A DNA stretch of 64,000 bases from Lederbergia citrisecunda (GCF_018343695.1 NZ_JAGYPJ010000001.1:1747001-1811000); one strand, 5' to 3'. Shown: positions 38,124 through 49,502, counted from the stretch's first letter. Translations and numbers: made by a program. The notes: generated by a model not told the origin, from the sequence alone.

Positions 38124-39671
38124 ATGACTAAGTTTCTAAGAGGAACCATTATTTTAATGGCTGCTGGATTAATAACAAGACTTCTTGGATTCATCAATAG
38201 AATTGTAATTGCAAGAATGATTGGTGCAGAAGGTGTAGGTTTATTTATGATGTCTTTTCCTACCCTTATTCTTGTCATTACTTTAACGCAAATGGGATTG
38301 CCTGTCGCCATATCAAAGGCAGTCGCGGAAGCAGAAGCAAGAGGAGATAGAAAAAAAATAAAAAAAATACTTGCTGTTTCCCTAGCTGTAACAGGTAGCT
38401 TATCCATTATTTTTACACCAGCTCTAATTTTAATGGCTCCTTATTTATCCAAAGCTCTTTTTACAGATCCTAGAACGTATTATCCATTAGTAGCAATATC
38501 CCCAATAATACCAATAGTGGCTGTTTCATCTGTTATTCGGGGATATTTCCAAGGAAAACAAAACATGAAGCCTGCCGCCAATTCCCAAGTAATCGAGCAA
38601 GTTGTGCGGATTGCATTAATTGCATTTTTCGCCAAAAAATTTCTACCAATGGGGATTGAATACGCCGCTGCTGCCGCCATGGGTGCATCCGTACTTGGGG
38701 AATTGGCATCCCTCGCCTATTTATTTATGATGTTTAAAGTAAAGAAGAAATTCCCTATACGAAAAAACTTTTTTAAATCTGTAAAAGCTGGTAGAAAAAC
38801 GTTAAGTGAATTAATGGAAGTAGCTTTGCCTGCTACCGGAAGCAGAATGATTGGATCACTTGCATGGTTTTTTGAGCCAATTGTTGTCTCTCATAGTTTA
38901 CTTATTGCTGGAATTGCTGCTGGGGTTGCAACGAAGCAATATGGGTTGTTGACCGGATTTGCATTACCTTTACTTATGCTGCCTTCCTTTATTACCCATT
39001 CGCTTTCAACATCACTTGTTCCGGCCATTAGTGAAGCAAATGCATATCGAAATTATAAGCTTGTCGAGCACCGACTACAGCAAGCATTAAGGTTTGCTCT
39101 TCTTACAGGTGGACTAGCTGTTGTTGTGCTGTATATATTTGCCGAACCCCTCATGACTTTAATGTATGGCTCACCAAATGGCTATGGATTTATTAAATTA
39201 ATGGCTCCTTTTTTTATATTCCATTATTATCAAGGACCCCTTCAAGCCATTCTACAAGCATTGGATTTAGCAAAGGCTGCTATGATCAATAGTCTTATTG
39301 GCGCAGTATTAAAAATTGCAGTTATTTTTGCACTTGCTTCTCAGCCGCAATTCGGAATCAATGGGGCTGCTCTTGGAATTGCCGCCGGAACCGTTCTAGT
39401 TACGATGCTTCATTTCGCAACAGTCCTGAAAAAAATACAATTTTCCATATACTTTTGGGACTATGGAAAATTTATTATCGCCACTTTGTTTGCAGGGATA
39501 GCCGGAACAATTTGTTATAAAACTACATTAATAGAAAGTCCAGAATTAGTTCGTCTTCTGTTAGGAATCAGCATCACCACTATAACGTATCTTTTTTTCT
39601 CTATTTTGTTTAATTTATTAACAAAAAGTGATTTATTAAGGATTCCTTTCATAAATCGTTTTATTCGATAG
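38124..39671 (+). CDS. spoVB: Stage V sporulation protein B (MATE-like flippase)
   Basis: This 515-residue polysaccharide-synthesis/MATE-fold membrane protein has about 14 helices and is needed for spore cortex assembly, probably by moving lipid-linked peptidoglycan precursor in the mother cell. It begins MTKFLRGTIILMAAGLITRL, typical of SpoVB, and contains GVGLFMMSFPTLILV and SSVIRGYFQGKQNM. GGCAGGGA lies upstream of the ATG. It is convergent with yrbG. Confidence 0.95.
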   Translation: MTKFLRGTIILMAAGLITRLLGFINRIVIARMIGAEGVGLFMMSFPTLILVITLTQMGLPVAISKAVAEAEARGDRKKIKKILAVSLAVTGSLSIIFTPALILMAPYLSKALFTDPRTYYPLVAISPIIPIVAVSSVIRGYFQGKQNMKPAANSQVIEQVVRIALIAFFAKKFLPMGIEYAAAAAMGASVLGELASLAYLFMMFKVKKKFPIRKNFFKSVKAGRKTLSELMEVALPATGSRMIGSLAWFFEPIVVSHSLLIAGIAAGVATKQYGLLTGFALPLLMLPSFITHSLSTSLVPAISEANAYRNYKLVEHRLQQALRFALLTGGLAVVVLYIFAEPLMTLMYGSPNGYGFIKLMAPFFIFHYYQGPLQAILQALDLAKAAMINSLIGAVLKIAVIFALASQPQFGINGAALGIAAGTVLVTMLHFATVLKKIQFSIYFWDYGKFIIATLFAGIAGTICYKTTLIESPELVRLLLGISITTITYLFFSILFNLLTKSDLLRIPFINRFIR

Positions 39672-39676
39672 ATTGG

Positions 39677-40330
39677 TTATTTCGGATCATCGAAATAATC
39701 TATAAAAAACTTTCCATCTTGAAAGCTACAAAAAGATATTTGGTTAATTTCATGATGACCACGGTCAGATAGTTCTTTTCTAAGCCAAGCCTCATCTTTT
39801 TGTATTTCTCCTAAATGTTCTTGTTGTATTTTTCCATTTAATATAATAGGAAGCGTATAAGTAGCCGGTTTCTTTTTATTTGATTTTTTTATAATCGATA
39901 ACTCTCCAGAGGTTTCAAGTATTGCGAATTCAACATCGGCAATGTTCGTTATATCTTTCGTTCTAAGCTGCATGAGCAAATCGTCAAAATTATAACGAAG
40001 CTTCTTCATCATTTTTTCATCAATTTCGCCTTTACTGATGATTAGAGATGGCTTTCCATCAATGATACGTCTAAACTTTCTACTTTTTAAAGATAAAAAG
40101 GCCATACACAATTGGATGACTAAAAGTACTGCCATCGGAACGATCGTATTAAATATAGGATCTGTATGTTGTTCAATTGCGATAACTGCCATTTCACCAA
40201 GCATGATGAATACAACTAAATCCAATACGCTTAGCTCACCAATTTCTCGCTTACCCATTATCCTGAAAATAACAAGGATGACCCCATACAAGAGAATTGT
40301 TCGTAAAATAATGATAATGAATTTTTCCAT
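39677..40330 (-). CDS. yrbG: DUF421 membrane protein YrbG
   Basis: This 217-residue protein of the DUF421 family (relatives include YetF) has three N-terminal membrane helices (about 4-24, 34-52, 58-78) and a cytoplasmic domain with LIISKGEIDEK and NFDDLLMQLR. Some relatives act in spore germination; the role of this one is unknown. It ends five bases from the spoVB stop on the other strand. Confidence 0.9.
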   Translation of the reverse strand: MEKFIIIILRTILLYGVILVIFRIMGKREIGELSVLDLVVFIMLGEMAVIAIEQHTDPIFNTIVPMAVLLVIQLCMAFLSLKSRKFRRIIDGKPSLIISKGEIDEKMMKKLRYNFDDLLMQLRTKDITNIADVEFAILETSGELSIIKKSNKKKPATYTLPIILNGKIQQEHLGEIQKDEAWLRKELSDRGHHEINQISFCSFQDGKFFIDYFDDPK

Positions 40331-40474
40331 TCTTTTTCCTCCTCTTCATTACACAATTTTTAGTATGTCCTATTAAATGAGAAAAATTGTGGAAAAAACA
40401 TTCTAAAAACGAAGTAAATGAATAAGCATGTACAGAGATAGGTCAGTAGTGGAAAATGGAAGGAGTGTATACGT

Positions 40475-40861
40475 ATAGAAGCAAAAAAATTCGGAATATC
40501 TATATTATCTGGGGTTATTGCTATTTTACTTTTAGGTGTTATGACAAGTATGATATTTTCCCTCATCCTACAATTTACTGATACCCAGGAAAAATCAATT
40601 AACTTGCTTATCACAATTATTTCTTTTTTCTCGGTATTTGCAGGTGGTTTCGTTTGTGGGGGAAAAGGTAAACAAAAAGGTTGGTTAATAGGAGGTACAA
40701 CGGGACTCGTTTACAGTCTACTTATTTTTTTGTACCAATATTTAGGTCACAGTACTGTTTTTACATTCGAACAGCTAATATACCATATTTGCTATATTTT
40801 AACGGCAATGATGGGAGGAGTGCTAGGCGTAAATATATTATCCGGTCCTGTTCATAATTAA
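40475..40861 (+). CDS. yrzE: TIGR04086 membrane protein YrzE, apparent ATA start
   Basis: This frame encodes a protein with four hydrophobic segments (about 9-33, 45-63, 70-87, 98-122). Family members begin (M)E-A-x-K-F-G. Here EAKKFGISIL follows an ATA codon at 40475, nine bases after AAGGAG, and no ATG, GTG or TTG occurs in frame near that site. The next ATG, at 40541, would remove most of the first helix. Either AUA is used as a rare start, the start was lost, or there is a base error. With the ATA start it has 128 residues. Function unknown; the place between yrbG and yajC is conserved. Confidence 0.7.
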   Translation: MEAKKFGISILSGVIAILLLGVMTSMIFSLILQFTDTQEKSINLLITIISFFSVFAGGFVCGGKGKQKGWLIGGTTGLVYSLLIFLYQYLGHSTVFTFEQLIYHICYILTAMMGGVLGVNILSGPVHN

Positions 40862-41177
40862 AAAAGAGCAAACCATTAGCTAATGGATGATCTTTGTTGT
40901 TTCTTTGTTATTACTAAAGGGACTGGCATTCTTACCTTGACATTGAATAAGTAAGCACTAAAAGGATGGAAGACCTTTTGTCTTTGAGATCATCGGACTT
41001 AGGAATTCCATCCTAAAGATTGATAACCTTTAACAACGAAATTAGTACTCCTTAGGGCTTCAATACAACCATGGGTGACTTTCATTCCTGTAAGAGCATC
41101 AATACAACAACTACTTTCCTGAGCGAGACTCAATTGAAAGTGCGATGACTTCCCCTTTAAACATTTCACTAAATAAT
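40862..41177. other. Spacer between yrzE and yajC, no clear gene
   Basis: It contains a small palindrome (CCATTAGCTAATGG near 40873-40886) that could be part of a weak yrzE terminator. On the minus strand a 65-codon open frame includes CCIDALTGMKVTHGCIEALR, reflecting a TCAATACAAC direct repeat in the DNA. The frame has no ribosome binding site and I recognise no family. It may be a relic fragment. Confidence 0.35.
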
Positions 41178-41210
41178 AAAAAGAAGCTGCCAACACTGAC
41201 AGCTTCTTTT
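41178..41210 (-). terminator. Rho-independent terminator after yajC
   Basis: AAAAGAAGCTG / CAGCTTCTTTT with a ten-base loop is followed on the minus strand by TTTATTATT. It ends the ruvA-to-yajC run. Confidence 0.88.
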
Positions 41211-41218
41211 ATTAATTA

Positions 41219-41491
41219 TTAATTTCCGCCTACAGACTCTACAACATCACGAACAGCAGCACGATCATATGTAAGCCTACTTCCATCGCCACATTTAATG
41301 ACGACTTTTCCATCATCTATTGCATCAACAATACCATGAAGCCCGCCAATTGTAACGATCTTGTCCCCTTTTTGCAAACTACTTTGCATGTTTTGAACCG
41401 CTTTTTGTCTCTTTTGGTTTGGTCTTATTAGTAAGAAATAAAACAATACAAACATCAAAATAAACGGCGATAATCCTATTAACGTTTCCAC
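41219..41491 (-). CDS. yajC: Preprotein translocase subunit YajC
   Basis: YajC (90 residues) associates with SecDF. It has one N-terminal membrane helix (about 6-25), then the basic RPNQKRQKAV and the conserved KGDKIVTIGGLHGIV motif (about 42-56). The start is GTG at 41491 after GGAGGG; the longer ORF overlaps tgt and has no site. It is the last gene of the ruvA-ruvB-queA-tgt-yajC cluster. Confidence 0.95.
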   Translation of the reverse strand: METLIGLSPFILMFVLFYFLLIRPNQKRQKAVQNMQSSLQKGDKIVTIGGLHGIVDAIDDGKVVIKCGDGSRLTYDRAAVRDVVESVGGN

Positions 41492-41522
41492 TTTATCATT
41501 CCCTCCTTTATGTCTAAAGTTA

Positions 41523-43709
<2,187 letters not shown>

Positions 43710-43713
<4 letters not shown>

Positions 43714-43919
43714 TTTCCAAGCCTCCCTACGATGTACAAAACTAGTGTTAAAAGAATACTGATTATGATGGAGGTCATTACTGGAAAGAAAAATGTTGTA
43801 TTTCCCTTTTTAATAACGATATCACCAGGTAGTTTCCCTATTTTTATAAATTGAATAACAAAACCAATTAGAAAAATAGCTCCACCAATAAACATTAGCA
43901 GCTTGGACACACCATTCAT
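43710..43919 (-). CDS. DUF2905 small membrane protein
   Basis: This 69-residue protein has two membrane helices (about 5-26 and 46-66) separated by the conserved [19 protein letters not shown] segment. It is found between ruvB and queA in Bacilli. Four-base overlaps with both ruvB and queA indicate tight translational coupling. Function unknown. Confidence 0.92.
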
Positions 43920-44917
43920 TGATTAGGGGCCTCCAACTTAAAATGAGCGTACACTGAAGGTGTTACGACTCTTCCCCTAGGCGTCCTTTGCAAAAAGCCT
44001 ATTTGCAACAAGTACGGTTCATAAACATCCTCTATAGTAGAGGGTTCCTCGCCAATACTGGCAGCAATTGTATCAATACCAACCGGACCACCTCTAAATC
44101 TTTCAATCATACCCTTTAGGAGTTTATGATCTATATTATCCAATCCAAGTCGGTCCACTTGTAAAAGTTCAAGCGCTTCATCCGCAAGAGTAAGTGTAAT
44201 AATACCGTTTGCTCTTACTTGTGCAAAATCCCGTACACGTCTAAGAAGTCGATTGGCGATTCTAGGAGTACCCCGAGATCTTCTTGCAATTTCAACTGCA
44301 GCGTTCCAATCAATATCAGTATCTAGAATTTGTGCGGTCCTTACTACGATATCTGTTAATTGCTCCTGATTATAATATTCTAGTCTACTCAAAACACCAA
44401 AACGATCTCGAAGTGGCGCTGAAACAGCCCCTGCACGAGTTGTGGCGCCTACTAAAGTAAACGGTGGTAAATCCAGTCTTACTGACCTAGATTCTGGTCC
44501 TTTGCCGATTACAATATCAAGGCAGTAATCCTCCATTGCAGGATATAATACTTCTTCAATCGCCCGTGGCAATCGATGAATTTCATCTATGAACAATACT
44601 TCACCTGGCTCAAGTGATGTCAAAATAGCAGCAAGATCTCCAGGTCGTTCGATCGCTGGGCCTGAAGTAGTTCTAACATTTACACCCATTTCATTCGCAA
44701 TAACAACAGCTAATGTAGTTTTTCCGAGGCCTGGAGGACCATACAATAAGACATGGTCCAGTGTTTCCTTTCTCATTTTTGCAGCTTCAATAAATACAGC
44801 CAAGTTACTCTTCACTTTATCTTGACCAATATATTGAGACAATCTTTGCGGGCGGAGACTTTGCTCGAAAGAAAGATCATTACTAATCACTTCGCTTGAC
44901 AGAACTCTTTCTTCCAT
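43916..44917 (-). CDS. ruvB: Holliday junction branch migration ATPase RuvB
   Basis: RuvB (333 residues) is an AAA+ motor. Walker [10 protein letters not shown] (about 60-68), Walker [10 protein letters not shown] (about 108-116), sensor GATTRAG (about 155), and a winged-helix C-terminus with [13 protein letters not shown]. It forms a hexamer that drives branch migration with RuvA, encoded 19 bases upstream. Confidence 0.98.
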   Translation of the reverse strand: MEERVLSSEVISNDLSFEQSLRPQRLSQYIGQDKVKSNLAVFIEAAKMRKETLDHVLLYGPPGLGKTTLAVVIANEMGVNVRTTSGPAIERPGDLAAILTSLEPGEVLFIDEIHRLPRAIEEVLYPAMEDYCLDIVIGKGPESRSVRLDLPPFTLVGATTRAGAVSAPLRDRFGVLSRLEYYNQEQLTDIVVRTAQILDTDIDWNAAVEIARRSRGTPRIANRLLRRVRDFAQVRANGIITLTLADEALELLQVDRLGLDNIDHKLLKGMIERFRGGPVGIDTIAASIGEEPSTIEDVYEPYLLQIGFLQRTPRGRVVTPSVYAHFKLEAPNQ

Positions 44918-44936
44918 TCTTTCTACATCCCTTCTA

Positions 44937-45551
44937 TTACATCATTAGCATCTGCAATGCTTGTTTAATATATTGATCCGTTGTCATTTCTTTATCTTGT
45001 AATTTCGGAGCAATTTTCTTCAGTTCACGATCCGAGTAGCCAAGGGCAGAAAGGGCAAGGAGCGCTTCCTCTAACGACTCGCCTATTACTTTATCGGAAG
45101 AAATTGATTTAATATTTTCCTTTGGAAGATGTTGTTCCTCGTCACCTAATACATCATGTAATTTTCCTTTTAAATCAAGAATCATTTGTCTAGCCGTTTT
45201 TTTTCCGACTCCTGGGAATTTGACTAGGAATTTCTCATCTTCGTTTTCAATGGCACGAATAACTTGCGATGGTTCACCAAAAGCAAGGATAGCTAATGCG
45301 CCTTTTGGTCCAATACCTGATACGCCGATTAATTTACGAAACAGTAACTTTTCTTCTACTGTGGGGAAACCATATAACGCGATAATGTCTTCACGTACAT
45401 GTTGGTATGTATAAATAATCGTCTGAATTCCTTTCTTGCTGGAAAAAACATACGGATTAGGAGTCAGAATCTGATAACCAATGTCATTATTCTCAATGAC
45501 GACAAATTCAGGGCCTGTATACTCTACAGTGCCTTTTATGTATTCGTACAA
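44937..45551 (-). CDS. ruvA: Holliday junction DNA helicase RuvA
   Basis: RuvA (204 residues) binds the four-way junction and loads RuvB. An OB fold at 1-65, two helix-hairpin-helix motifs ([16 protein letters not shown] at about 73-88; [13 protein letters not shown] at about 112-124) and a C-terminal RuvB-binding domain are visible. The start is TTG at 45551 after AGAGGAG. RuvC is absent here, as expected for a Firmicute using RecU. Confidence 0.97.
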   Translation of the reverse strand: MYEYIKGTVEYTGPEFVVIENNDIGYQILTPNPYVFSSKKGIQTIIYTYQHVREDIIALYGFPTVEEKLLFRKLIGVSGIGPKGALAILAFGEPSQVIRAIENEDEKFLVKFPGVGKKTARQMILDLKGKLHDVLGDEEQHLPKENIKSISSDKVIGESLEEALLALSALGYSDRELKKIAPKLQDKEMTTDQYIKQALQMLMM

Positions 45552-45640
45552 TGCCTTCTCTCCTCTTTCATGCTATCCATCATTGTACCATAAAATTCAT
45601 CTCTACTTATATAAAAAAACATATGTTCTTTATGATTCAT

Positions 45641-45666
45641 GTTTCGTGAATCATTTTTTTGGGTAT
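45641..45666 (+). promoter_or_regulatory. Sigma-B-like promoter of the YflT-family gene
   Basis: GTTTCG (45641-45646), 14 bases and GGGTAT (45661-45666) match the sigma-B consensus GTTTAA-N12-14-GGGTAT, with an exact -10. It lies about 80 bases before the start of a general-stress-type gene. Confidence 0.75.
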
Positions 45667-45747
45667 TATTAATTCAACAATGACTACCACTTTATGTCCC
45701 TTATCCTATCAAAAAAAGTCCATACTTCTTTTTAGGAGGAATTCGAC

Positions 45748-46332
45748 ATGCTGAAAAAAAATGTTGTTGGTGTTTTCGCATCGAGTTTCGAGGCTCTTCG
45801 TACGATTGATTCTATGAAGCAAGATGGAATTGATAAAAGCCACCTTTACGTTATTGCCCATGATGATTATGAAACAAGATTGATTGAGGAAAAGTCAGGA
45901 GTGGCAGTCGATCATAACATAACGGAAGAAGAAAATCGTAGTTTTTGGAATGAATTAAAATCGTTTTTTACAGGAAACTCTAGTGAATACTCTGCTTATT
46001 CAGATTATCTGCTCGGAATTGGGATGACTCGTTACGATGTCGAACAATATGCTAAGGAAGTAGAAGGTGGAAAAATTCTTGTTCTTGTAGATAGTGAATA
46101 TGATGAAGGAAGAACAGGGGTTTTAACTTCAGAAAATATTTCTGAAAGAAAACATGCCGTTGAACGTCATTTCCCCCCTGACTATAACTTGTTGGACCAT
46201 TCTGAAGAAGGGTTGCTTGATGAAGAACAAACCAATTTGGAACAAAATGATTTAAGAAATTCTATGTTTGGCTCGAAAAAGATGCTCGAGAAAGAATATG
46301 AAGAAGATGAAAATCCATTTTATAATCGTTAA
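45748..46332 (+). CDS. YflT-domain general stress protein
   Basis: This is a 194-residue soluble protein with an N-terminal YflT (general stress protein 17M-like) domain (about 1-115, beginning MLKKNVVGVFASSFEALRTI) and a long acidic, probably disordered C-terminal tail with many Glu and Asp. TAGGAGG precedes the ATG. A sigma-B-like promoter lies upstream, so induction by general stress is likely. In B. subtilis the sigma-B gene csbX is next to bofC near this place; here a different stress gene takes that position. The molecular role is unknown. Confidence 0.82.
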   Translation: MLKKNVVGVFASSFEALRTIDSMKQDGIDKSHLYVIAHDDYETRLIEEKSGVAVDHNITEEENRSFWNELKSFFTGNSSEYSAYSDYLLGIGMTRYDVEQYAKEVEGGKILVLVDSEYDEGRTGVLTSENISERKHAVERHFPPDYNLLDHSEEGLLDEEQTNLEQNDLRNSMFGSKKMLEKEYEEDENPFYNR

Positions 46333-46339
46333 TTATGAT

Positions 46340-46460
46340 TAAAGGCGGACGTGGCTGTTCATCGATGTTTTCACAAGACGCGACAGATTTTAGTCGATGT
46401 TGAATTAACATGCGGGATAGAACAAGAAGTTTACTAGTTAATAGCCTCTTGCGCTAAACG
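46340..46460. repeat. Degenerate family-1 repeat
   Basis: TTAGTCGATGTTGAATTAAC, GAACAAGAAGTTTACTAGTT and GCGCTAAACG follow the family-1 block order with much change. It lies between the convergent YflT-family and bofC genes. Confidence 0.5.
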
Positions 46461-46510
46461 GGGACTACCTCCCTAAAGATATCTACAACTTATCCAATTT
46501 ATCAATGTTC

Positions 46511-46550
46511 AAAGAGAAAAAGCCATTAATTTGGCTTCTTCTCTTTTTGT
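46511..46550. terminator. Terminator shared by the YflT-family gene and bofC
   Basis: AAAGAGAAAAAGCCA pairs with TGGCTTCTTCTCTTT and is followed on the plus strand by TTGTTTTTC. The last bofC codons and its stop lie in this hairpin, so it is mainly the terminator of the plus-strand gene. Confidence 0.75.
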
Positions 46551-47098
46551 TTTTCTAATGAATATTGTTTCATCGTTTCCAATACTTCTGTATATATTTC
46601 TTTAGTCTTTACCGGTATCCCTTGCTTGAGCTGTAAATGCTTCTTTCCTTCTAATTTCTTGATATCTATTTGAAAAAAAGATTGGATAATATCTGCCTGA
46701 TCGGGATTCCCATTAAAGATGGATAATGTCCCATCCTGTGTTAGACCAAAAAAGCCATTAATTTTTAGGAGTGGTGAAATATCATCAACCATCGTTTCAA
46801 ATACTAATTTGTCTTCATCCATATCTACAAGCTGCCAAGTTTCATATTTTGCCCAAAAATCCTCAAGTGCCCAGATGGTCTCATGAACAGTTTCTTCACT
46901 AACCTCGCCATCCAAATATTTTCGTTTTAATACAACATTTAATAAAAGTGGGTCTTCGCCAACTAAGTTATGATTTATGTGATTTTCCGCTTTTGACCCG
47001 TCATCTGTTTTAACTATTTGTCCCATTGCATTCTTGTAAGGACTATTTCCGCCAATAAACATCGTATAAAGCATAAGCAGCATGGCGATAAACTTCAT
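46526..47098 (-). CDS. bofC: BofC, forespore regulator of pro-sigma-K processing
   Basis: This 190-residue secreted protein resembles B. subtilis BofC: a signal peptide (about 1-20), VVLKRKYLDGEVSEE in the N-terminal domain, and a C-terminal domain with DDISPLLKINGFFG and SFFQIDIKKLE. BofC in the intermembrane space restrains SpoIVB and so delays SpoIVFB-dependent pro-sigma-K cleavage. The start at 47098 (MKFIAMLL) has GAGGTG upstream. spoIVFA and spoIVFB are also in this window. Confidence 0.88.
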   Translation of the reverse strand: MKFIAMLLMLYTMFIGGNSPYKNAMGQIVKTDDGSKAENHINHNLVGEDPLLLNVVLKRKYLDGEVSEETVHETIWALEDFWAKYETWQLVDMDEDKLVFETMVDDISPLLKINGFFGLTQDGTLSIFNGNPDQADIIQSFFQIDIKKLEGKKHLQLKQGIPVKTKEIYTEVLETMKQYSLEKQKEKKPN

Positions 47099-47157
47099 AC
47101 GGATCACCTCTATAGCTTTAGATTGATTTCCTTTCTAAGCTTAGAGTACCCATTTTT

Positions 47158-47188
47158 TAACAAGAATATCCGATATTTTTAGTATTCA
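47158..47188 (-). promoter_or_regulatory. Possible sigma-G promoter of bofC
   Basis: TGAATA (47183-47188), 18 bases and CTTGTTA (47158-47164) on the minus strand resemble the forespore sigma-G pattern; the -35 is good and the -10 matches at four of seven positions. Confidence 0.35.
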
Positions 47189-47258
47189 TTATGATTGTTA
47201 AGATTGTTGTAAGTTGATTTCCACTCCAATTAGCATAGCTGCAATATCATAATGACTC

Positions 47259-48230
47259 CTACTTTTCTATTTTTTTCATAATTCTTTCATAAAATGCCTG
47301 CCTTTCTTTATATTGCTTGAATGTCAGTTTTTGTATATAGTTCCACTTTTTTGATTGTTCTTCTATATTGACATTAGAGTAAAAAATCCATTCTCTAAAA
47401 ATATCTGTTGGATAAACGAGTGCGGCTAAAAAAGGTCGAACATGTTGCAGATGTCTTAATTTTTCAAAATGAAATAAACGCTCTTCATTCCACTCCAAGG
47501 AAGGTAATATCCGATTACAAAATTGCAAGATGTCAATATGAGGTGGAGCAATACTGATTAAGTCAAAATCAATCATGTATAATACTCCATTTTTATTTTT
47601 TATAAAGTTATGACTTGCCACGTCTCCATGAATAATACAGTAAGGTTTTTTTTCAAAATAAGACATATGCTCATTCATTTGCTGTAGTGCCCATGATCCA
47701 TATTGCGCAAGCCTTTTCAAATGTGAGTACGCAGGATTAAATCTATGTAAATTGATACATGTATAATAATCAACTAGTCTCTTTTCCCATTTTGAAAGTT
47801 GCTTAAAGATTGGTATATATTCTATGAAAGAAGGAACGAACTTACTTGTCGCTGTGTGAAAGTAAGTGATTGTGTCAAGGGCAGTTTCTATATTTTCATC
47901 GCTGTCATATTGAAAAGAGCTTTTATCACTTGACTCAATATACTGCAAAAGTCCGTAAATGCGATCCTCCATGTTAAATATCTTAGGAAAAAAAGAATAG
48001 GTTTTGGTAAATCCTATTTCCTTTAATTCTTTCGTAAAGGCAATTTGAACGGATAATTTATATTTGGAAGGAAACTCTTTAAGTACCCAAATGTCATGGC
48101 TTGTGGATAATAGCCAAACTCCATGTTTTATTTGTTGTATGTGATTAAACGGAAGGCCAGTGTTTTTTTTCATAAAAAGAAGGAGACGGTCATTCAATCC
48201 GTCTCGATCCTTTAAATAGCGTTTATTCAT
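47259..48230 (-). CDS. ysxE: Spore coat kinase-like protein (YsxE/CotS family)
   Basis: This 323-residue protein has the aminoglycoside-phosphotransferase-like fold of spore coat proteins CotS, YsxE and YutH. The catalytic loop HGDVASHN and metal-binding DFD (MIDFDLIS) are intact, so kinase activity is possible. The start at 48230 (MNKRYLK) follows AAGGAA by six bases and overlaps the safA stop by eight. In B. subtilis ysxE follows spoVID; here it is coupled to safA, which encodes the SpoVID partner. The YsxE assignment over other CotS paralogues is by resemblance. Confidence 0.75.
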   Translation of the reverse strand: MNKRYLKDRDGLNDRLLLFMKKNTGLPFNHIQQIKHGVWLLSTSHDIWVLKEFPSKYKLSVQIAFTKELKEIGFTKTYSFFPKIFNMEDRIYGLLQYIESSDKSSFQYDSDENIETALDTITYFHTATSKFVPSFIEYIPIFKQLSKWEKRLVDYYTCINLHRFNPAYSHLKRLAQYGSWALQQMNEHMSYFEKKPYCIIHGDVASHNFIKNKNGVLYMIDFDLISIAPPHIDILQFCNRILPSLEWNEERLFHFEKLRHLQHVRPFLAALVYPTDIFREWIFYSNVNIEEQSKKWNYIQKLTFKQYKERQAFYERIMKKIEK

Positions 48231-49305
48231 CTGCATTTCCTTCATCATGACGGACTGGCATCGCATATGCATTAGCTTGATCTGATGGCATTACTGAACC
48301 AAATGGTTGCATTGGAGGTGCAATTGCTTGCCTCATGTACGGATATGACGCATAGTATGGGGTCCCTCCACCTCCACATCCACAATCTCCCGGTACTCCT
48401 GCGCTTGTATAAGCAGGAGCTACGCCAGGCATGACCGGATATCCTCCTGTTACGGGTACTTGAGAGTAAGGCATTTGATAACTTGGATAAGGTACAGCTG
48501 GTTGGGCTGCTGGCATCACTGCTCCAGGCGCATGGCCATAATGGTCCGAGCTATCCATTTTTCCATACATTCCTGGATGACTAGATGATTCATCATGCCA
48601 ATGTGGAACTCCTGCTATATATCCAGTAGTTGGAACTCCAGGCATTGCAGCAGGTTGAACCGCCATCGGCTGCACCATCGCTCCTTGAACTTGTGGCATC
48701 ATTTGTGGTTGATACCCATAGATATACGGATTATAGCAAGGATCACAAACTGGCATGACAGGATAACAGTAATTGTATACTGGCTGTTGGACAGGCATGA
48801 CTGGTTGCTGAACCGGCATGACTGGCATTTGTACCGGAATTTCCTCTTTTGGCATTTCTTGTACTTGAGTCTGCATTTGTTGCATATTCATCATATAGTA
48901 ATTACTAATGTCGATTTCAGGCAGTGGCTGTGGCATTACAGGTTGATAAATTGGGTATGGCTTTTCTTTTGGAACCTCTTTAATAATCTCCTTTGTTGGC
49001 TGGACGATTGGAACCGGAATCTCTTTTTTGGGTTGCACGATTGGAACCGGAACCTCCTTCTTTTGAATATTTTCTACTTTTGGCATTTCCTTCGGTACAT
49101 GGTGCGGAATATTAGGAGGAATATTGGGCGGCACATGGTGTTCTTTAACTGCAGCTCCACCAGGCACTTTTATTTTCATGCCAGGCATGATCATATCTGG
49201 ATTTGATAATTGGGCATTCATCTTTTTTAACTCTTCAAAATTCACTCCATATTTTTTTGCAATTTTCCAAAGAGTTTCTCCTTTTTGCGCAATATGGATT
49301 TTCAC
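48223..49305 (-). CDS. safA: Spore morphogenetic protein SafA
   Basis: This 360-residue spore coat/cortex-interface protein has an N-terminal LysM domain (about 3-49, IAQKGETLWKIAKKYGV) that targets cortex peptidoglycan. Low-complexity Pro/Val/Gln/Met/Tyr-rich regions follow, including short repeats (PVPIVQP twice at about 85-105; VMPVQQP at about 165-180) and CGCGGGG near 320. The start is GTG at 49305 (MKIHIAQKG) after GAGGAGGGG. SafA recruits inner-coat proteins through SpoVID. Several internal Met could give short forms like B. subtilis SafA-C30. Confidence 0.92.
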   Translation of the reverse strand: MKIHIAQKGETLWKIAKKYGVNFEELKKMNAQLSNPDMIMPGMKIKVPGGAAVKEHHVPPNIPPNIPHHVPKEMPKVENIQKKEVPVPIVQPKKEIPVPIVQPTKEIIKEVPKEKPYPIYQPVMPQPLPEIDISNYYMMNMQQMQTQVQEMPKEEIPVQMPVMPVQQPVMPVQQPVYNYCYPVMPVCDPCYNPYIYGYQPQMMPQVQGAMVQPMAVQPAAMPGVPTTGYIAGVPHWHDESSSHPGMYGKMDSSDHYGHAPGAVMPAAQPAVPYPSYQMPYSQVPVTGGYPVMPGVAPAYTSAGVPGDCGCGGGGTPYYASYPYMRQAIAPPMQPFGSVMPSDQANAYAMPVRHDEGNADE

Positions 49306-49336
49306 ACATTTCCCCTCCTCAGACATAAGTCCATAT

Positions 49337-49344
49337 AGTGTATG
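49337..49344 (-). promoter_or_regulatory. Sigma-E-like -10 upstream of safA
   Basis: CATACACT on the minus strand matches the sigma-E -10 consensus CATACAnT and lies about 30 bases before the GTG. No good -35 is seen at 13-15 bases upstream. Confidence 0.45.
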
Positions 49345-49502
49345 AATGTATAGGCAATTTGCTAATAATCTTCACAAAAACTTATGATAATTTAACCTAT
49401 TTTATGCTCGAGTAACTAGTAAAACAGAAAGATCGTATCTTTAATAATGATTTTCAAATTATGGTATTATTTACATATAGATGTTGGAACGGAGGAAGAG
49501 TA

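Noticed and set aside
43916-45551. Missing ruvC as a sign of gene loss
   Set aside because: Firmicutes normally lack RuvC and use RecU, so its absence beside ruvAB is expected.
48595-49206. 203-codon plus-strand frame rich in His, Trp, Leu and Arg
   Set aside because: It is the antisense of the low-complexity part of safA. No ribosome binding site, and its composition follows from the Pro/Gln/Met repeats on the other strand.
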